From Paenalcaligenes sp050487225 (GTDB taxonomy: Bacteria; Pseudomonadota; Gammaproteobacteria; Burkholderiales; Burkholderiaceae_B): a DNA stretch of 64,000 bases. A program made the position numbers and the translations under genes. The notes beneath the pieces were generated by a model. It had not been told where the DNA came from and ran no database searches. It saw only the letters and a program-made list of their open reading frames with translations. Below are positions 60,325 through 64,000 of this stretch, piece after piece. Location of the stretch: positions 558,001 through 622,000 of the forward strand of contig NZ_JBKQGY010000001.1 in assembly GCF_050487225.1 (NCBI RefSeq). The letters run 5' to 3'. The number at the start of each line of letters is the position of its first letter. Positions within the stretch are counted from its first letter, which is position 1.

Positions 60325-61619
60325 TGAAACGTCAATTGCATTTAAACCTGTTTATTTATGGTTGCGGTCATCACCGCGCCGCATGGCGTCATCCTAATTC
60401 TAGCGTCGACCAATTAGGCGACATACGCTATTACCAGTCGTTGGCGCAATTAGCAGAGCGCGGAAAGTTTGACGCAATCTTTTTTGCGGATGGCCAATAT
60501 ACCGATAGTGTGTCTGATGGCCCGCGTTGGTTTGTAGAGCCGTTGACCACCTTGTCGGCGTTGGCGGTAGCGACGGAGCGTGTAGGCTTGATTACGACTG
60601 TGTCCAGCACCTTTTACACGCCATTTCACGCTGCACGTATGCTGTCGTCGTTGGATCATATTTCCAATGGGCGCATAGGTTGGAACGTGGTGACCTCTAT
60701 GTACGATGCCGAGGCACGTAATCATGGTCATGAATCCATGCCAGACCACGCATGGCGTTACGCACGAGCAGCAGAGTTCATCGAGGTTACCAAACGGTTA
60801 TGGGACTCCTGGCCTGATGCGGCGTTGAAAATAGACAAAGCAGGCGTTTATGCCGATGAGAGCTTGGTGCACCAGATTAACCATCATGGTGATCACTTCT
60901 TAGTCGATGGCCCGTTAACGTTGCCGCGTTCCCCGCAAGGGCATCCCGTGCTATTTCAAGCGGGAGCATCCGAGCAAGGGCGTAATTTGGCGGCGTTAGA
61001 GGCAGAAGCTATCTATGCTGTGGCGTACGACTTAGCCGCTTCACAGGCCTACTATCGCGATATTAAAAAGCGTGTGAAAGCAGCAGGTAGAAGTGTGGAT
61101 GTGCCTATCATGCCGGGTTTGGTGACGTACGTAGCTTCTACCCAAGCGGAAGTGTTGGCCAAGCAGCGAGAGTTGGATGTGCTGCTACCCGCTGATGCGT
61201 CACTGCGCCAATTAAGCATGTTCGTAGGGCAAGACTGCATGGACTGGGAGCTGGATGCCCCAGTGCCTGATTTACCTCCGCTAGAAAGCTTCACTGGCCC
61301 CAAAGGTCGGTATGGCACCATCCTGCGTATTATTGAGAAAGAGCAGCCTACCGTGCGTCAATTGCTAGGTCGTTTAGCCGCTGGAGGCGGACACTGCACG
61401 ATGGTGGGTACACCGGATGTGATTGCTGACCAAATGGAGCAATGGTTCTTAAATGAAGGGGCGGATGGTTTTAACTTGATGCCGCCAGCTTTGCCTAGCA
61501 GCATTGAAGACTTCATTGAGCATGTGGTGCCAATCCTGCAGCAGCGCGGGTTATTTCGCAAAGAGTATTCTGGTTTCACATTACGGGATCATTTAGGCTT
61601 AAATAGGCCCTCAGCCTAG
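60324..61619 (+). CDS. LLM-class FMN-dependent monooxygenase (NtaA/DmoA type)
   Basis: A 431-residue flavin monooxygenase of the bacterial luciferase family, NtaA/SnaA/DmoA subgroup. Typical segments are LAERGKFDAIFFADGQY, VEPLTTLSALAVATERVGLITTVSSTF and NGRIGWNVVTSMYDAEARNHG, then HPVLFQAGASEQGRNLA. Such enzymes need reduced FMN and split C-S, C-N or nitroaromatic bonds. Being cotranscribed with an SDR and under a TPP riboswitch, it may open a thiamine degradation product for salvage. No partner flavin reductase lies nearby. Confidence 0.87.
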   Translation: MKRQLHLNLFIYGCGHHRAAWRHPNSSVDQLGDIRYYQSLAQLAERGKFDAIFFADGQYTDSVSDGPRWFVEPLTTLSALAVATERVGLITTVSSTFYTPFHAARMLSSLDHISNGRIGWNVVTSMYDAEARNHGHESMPDHAWRYARAAEFIEVTKRLWDSWPDAALKIDKAGVYADESLVHQINHHGDHFLVDGPLTLPRSPQGHPVLFQAGASEQGRNLAALEAEAIYAVAYDLAASQAYYRDIKKRVKAAGRSVDVPIMPGLVTYVASTQAEVLAKQRELDVLLPADASLRQLSMFVGQDCMDWELDAPVPDLPPLESFTGPKGRYGTILRIIEKEQPTVRQLLGRLAAGGGHCTMVGTPDVIADQMEQWFLNEGADGFNLMPPALPSSIEDFIEHVVPILQQRGLFRKEYSGFTLRDHLGLNRPSA

Positions 61620-62039
61620 CCCGTTACCAAATCTAGGGAAAACCCCTAGCTATTGCTTATGAGATAAACCCGGACTTCTTGAATGCTATTTATTTTCAAT
61701 GGGTTGGGTTGCTTTTTATATGCTGTACAAAGCCTAGAAATAGATGATGTATAGGCTGTTAATGCAAGCGTTGACGTTGATTTGAAGCCTAAACGCGGCA
61801 ATAATTTGCCGTTGCAAAATGTTAGCACTGCTTTTGCGCAAGCGATCGCTTACTTTTTTGCTCATAGTGTGGGACACATTGCGCGTGCCTACCCACCTAT
61901 TTTTTGTGTGTTTACCGTCACCAGATTGGCGTCTGGAACGCGTAAACCTTTCTCGTGATGAGTGATGCGTGTAAGTACAACTTCACGCTTAAATAACGAC
62001 TGTGATTAATTGGGCTTAATCTGGTCGTGAGGATATGTT
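61620..62039. other. Long intergenic region before the aromatic amino acid permease
   Basis: No gene in 420 bases that I can support. Near the right end, about 61910-61950, GTTTAC...GTAAAC encloses CCAGA/TCTGG, a two-level stem, followed by GCGTG/CACGC (61967-61988). These could be an RNA leader for the permease or operator sites. The left part is AT-rich and featureless. Confidence 0.5.
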
Positions 62040-63287
62040 ATGCAGTCTACAAATGTAGCAACTGCTGCCGAGTCGTCGGCGGTAGGGGCAGCTCCTACAC
62101 GTAAATCCCTGACCTTCTTAGAAGGGGTGGCAATGATCGTGGGTACCAATATTGGTGCTGGCGTCTTGTCTATCGCGTATGCATCGCGAAAATCTGGTTT
62201 TATGCCTTTGTTGTTTTGGCTGATTTTGGCCGGGTGTTTAACCACTATTACGATGCTGTATGTGGCTGAAACCACCTTGCGCACTAAAGCGCATTTGCAG
62301 TTAAGTGGTTTGGCTAAACGTTACGTAGGTAACTTTGGCTCGTGGCTGATTTTTGCTTCCGTGTGTGTGAACTCGGTAGGTGCGTTGATTGCCTACATGG
62401 ATGGTAGCGGTAAATTGCTGGCATCGTTGTTGGGCATTTCCCCTATGCTGGGTAGTGTGCTGTTTTTTGTACCTGCAGCAGGTGTACTGTATTTGGGCCT
62501 GAAAGCCATTGGTAGAGGCGAGAAGTACATCAGTATCGGTATGGTCACTATGCTAACAGTGCTGATTATTGCTACGGCTTTGCATGAGTACACCGACATT
62601 GCTCGTGCCATGCATGGTGAGTGGAAATACATGATTCCCGTGTTTAACGTGGCGGTATTCTGCTTCTCAGCGCAGTACATCGTGCCTGAAATGGCTCGTG
62701 GTTTCACGGATAAGCCCGAGAAACTGCCTAAAGCCGTCATGACAGGTATGTTGATTACCTTCATTTTGCTGTCCTTGGTGCCGTTTTCTGTAATCACCCT
62801 CAATGGCTTGGAGAACATTTCTGATGTAGCCACCATTAACTGGGGTCAAGCGTTGGGTGAATGGGCATTTTTCTCTGCCAATATTTTCGCATTGTGCGCC
62901 ATGTTGACCTCGTACTGGGGGTTGGGCGGTAGCTTCTTTACGAACATTTTTGACAAGTTCAATCTGGGCGAAGAAGACAAAGCACCAGCGAAACGCCGCT
63001 TTGTGGTGTTGATGGTCGTGACATTGCCGCCGTTCATCATGGCGTACAGTGGCTTAGTATCTTTTGTGAATGCGCTGTATATCGCAGGTACGTTCAGTGG
63101 CGTGGTGCTGTCCATTATGCCTATTCTGATGTTGCGTGGTGCTCGTAAGAAAGGGGATATCACGCCCGCATGGCAATGTGGTTGGATCACTCACCCTGTT
63201 TTGCAAATCAGTATTGTCGTGCTGTACCTATGCAGTGCGGCCTACGCGATTGCATCGTTGTTTGGTTACTTGCCAGCAGGTTGGTAA
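62040..63287 (+). CDS. Aromatic amino acid permease (HAAAP family)
   Basis: A 415-residue transporter with 11 hydrophobic helices: FLEGVAMIVGTNIGAGVLSIAYASRKSGF carries the glycine-rich first helix of TyrP/Mtr-type permeases, and YIVPEMARGFTDKPEKLPKAV is also conserved. It imports tyrosine or tryptophan with protons. Which substrate cannot be told. A terminator follows. Confidence 0.85.
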   Translation: MQSTNVATAAESSAVGAAPTRKSLTFLEGVAMIVGTNIGAGVLSIAYASRKSGFMPLLFWLILAGCLTTITMLYVAETTLRTKAHLQLSGLAKRYVGNFGSWLIFASVCVNSVGALIAYMDGSGKLLASLLGISPMLGSVLFFVPAAGVLYLGLKAIGRGEKYISIGMVTMLTVLIIATALHEYTDIARAMHGEWKYMIPVFNVAVFCFSAQYIVPEMARGFTDKPEKLPKAVMTGMLITFILLSLVPFSVITLNGLENISDVATINWGQALGEWAFFSANIFALCAMLTSYWGLGGSFFTNIFDKFNLGEEDKAPAKRRFVVLMVVTLPPFIMAYSGLVSFVNALYIAGTFSGVVLSIMPILMLRGARKKGDITPAWQCGWITHPVLQISIVVLYLCSAAYAIASLFGYLPAGW

Positions 63288-63308
63288 GTAGATTGCTTGC
63301 GCAGAAGT

Positions 63309-63338
63309 AAAAGCCGCCCCAGTAAGGGGCGGTTTTTT
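63309..63338. terminator. Bidirectional terminator
   Basis: CCGCCCC / GGGGCGG stem with AGTAA loop, flanked by AAAAG on the left and TTTTTT on the right, between converging genes. Confidence 0.85.
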
Positions 63339-63353
63339 ATGGGACTAAGCCTA

Positions 63354-64000
63354 TTATACCGGGCTGTAAATATGGCTAATGCTTTGGTAAGAAGCTAACC
63401 CCCATGGTCCTAGCTCTCTACCTATGCCGCTACGCTTATAGCCGCCCCAAGAGCCTGCTGCAGGTACAAACTGATGGCTATTAATCCATGTCACACCACT
63501 CACCAATTGTTGGGCAATGTTGTGTGCGTTTTCTTGATCAGCAGAAATTACCGTTGCAGCCAAACCGAAGTGCTGTTGGTTTGCCAGATCAATAGCTTGA
63601 TCAATTTCATCAAACTCTTGTACGCATAGAACCGGCCCAAACACCTCTTTTTGCCATAGATCGTGTTCACTAGGCACGTTCAGGAAAATGCTAGGGCGTA
63701 CATAGAAGCCTTCTTCAGGCACGGTAATAGGTACAGAAGCTAACAAGTCTACGAGGCCATCTTGTAAGCCTTGGGTCTGAAATGCTTGTACCTGTTTTTG
63801 CTGAGTAGCGCTGATGAGTGGGGCTAAGGTGCTAGTAGGCAATGTAGGATCACCCAGCACAATGTTATGAGCACGCTGTTTCAGTGCGGCATACAGAGCC
63901 GGTGCAATGCTGCTATGTACCAGCAGGCGCGAGGTGGCAGAACACATTTGCCCGCTATTGCTGAAAATACCGCTACATACCCAGTCGCAAGCGTGTTCAA
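63354..64000 (-). CDS. Aldehyde dehydrogenase, C-terminal half (partial)
   Basis: An NAD(P)-dependent aldehyde dehydrogenase continuing past the window's right end. The catalytic cysteine is in SNSGQMCSATSRLLVH, and the C-terminal part shows EVFGPVLCVQEFDEIDQAIDLANQQHFGLAATV, with INSHQFVPAAGSWGGYKRSGIGRELG near the end. This pattern is closest to betaine-aldehyde/aminoaldehyde dehydrogenases, but the substrate cannot be fixed from half of the protein. Confidence 0.88.
   Translation of the reverse strand, partial: EHACDWVCSGIFSNSGQMCSATSRLLVHSSIAPALYAALKQRAHNIVLGDPTLPTSTLAPLISATQQKQVQAFQTQGLQDGLVDLLASVPITVPEEGFYVRPSIFLNVPSEHDLWQKEVFGPVLCVQEFDEIDQAIDLANQQHFGLAATVISADQENAHNIAQQLVSGVTWINSHQFVPAAGSWGGYKRSGIGRELGPWGLASYQSISHIYSPV

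Overview
The window looks like chromosomal DNA of a betaproteobacterium, probably Burkholderiales of the Alcaligenaceae type. This is inferred from the gene set (Trk/Ktr pair, MotAB, PbpG, two TPP riboswitches, TonB/PepSY iron locus) and moderate GC. I could not run a taxonomic search. The chromosome is interrupted by one integrative and conjugative element (ICE) of about 39.9 kb.

Left chromosomal flank (1-7769): a cytochrome b561 tail, an exported hypothetical protein, a LysE-type exporter, an iron-uptake group (DUF2946-like protein, TonB-dependent siderophore receptor, PepSY membrane protein), a family 2 glycosyltransferase and the broken 3' end of an older tyrosine integrase.

ICE (7770-47754): bounded by a 46-bp perfect direct repeat. 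The right copy is the 3' half of an intact tRNA-Pro(GGG) and the left copy is a detached duplicate. From left to right it carries a coiled-coil membrane protein, the integrase, a ribbon-helix-helix mobilisation protein and an array of small membrane/secreted proteins built on a repeated leader. A complete VirB-type secretion operon follows (TrbM, VirB1-VirB11, with a tiny VirB7), then a helicase loader plus DnaB-like helicase, a Stb/TraKLM-like trio, the TraD coupling protein and a MobF TraI/TrwC relaxase. Next is a 435-bp non-coding control region with nine 11-bp iterons and a run of hairpins, and an FRG-domain protein. A minus-strand maintenance block holds ParB, small hypotheticals, SSB, a Fic/VbhA toxin-antitoxin pair, a methylase-like protein and RadC; the last two are each preceded by a copy of a structured repeat resembling the radC RNA motif. 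A resolvase and a mosaic cargo segment end the element: a GC-rich MerR/methyltransferase pair beside a broken acetyltransferase, DUF4279, a P-loop kinase, DUF2971 and a YdaS-like regulator.

Right chromosomal flank (47786-64000): YqaE and DUF2158 small proteins, ExoX-like exonuclease, KtrB/KtrA-type potassium uptake, an Old Yellow Enzyme, a thioesterase, YqeY, PbpG, MotA/MotB, a TPP-riboswitch-controlled sodium symporter divergent from a TPP-riboswitch-controlled SDR plus flavin monooxygenase operon, an aromatic amino acid permease and the C-terminal half of an aldehyde dehydrogenase.

The ICE genes form a self-transfer and self-maintenance machine: integrase and att sites for chromosomal residence, relaxase, coupling protein and VirB channel for transfer, and helicase, loader, SSB and ParB that suggest replication and partition of the excised form. 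The most unusual features are the repeated leader array, the iteron/hairpin region behind traI, the duplicated radC-type leader and the hairpins placed directly before ribosome binding sites in the transfer operons.
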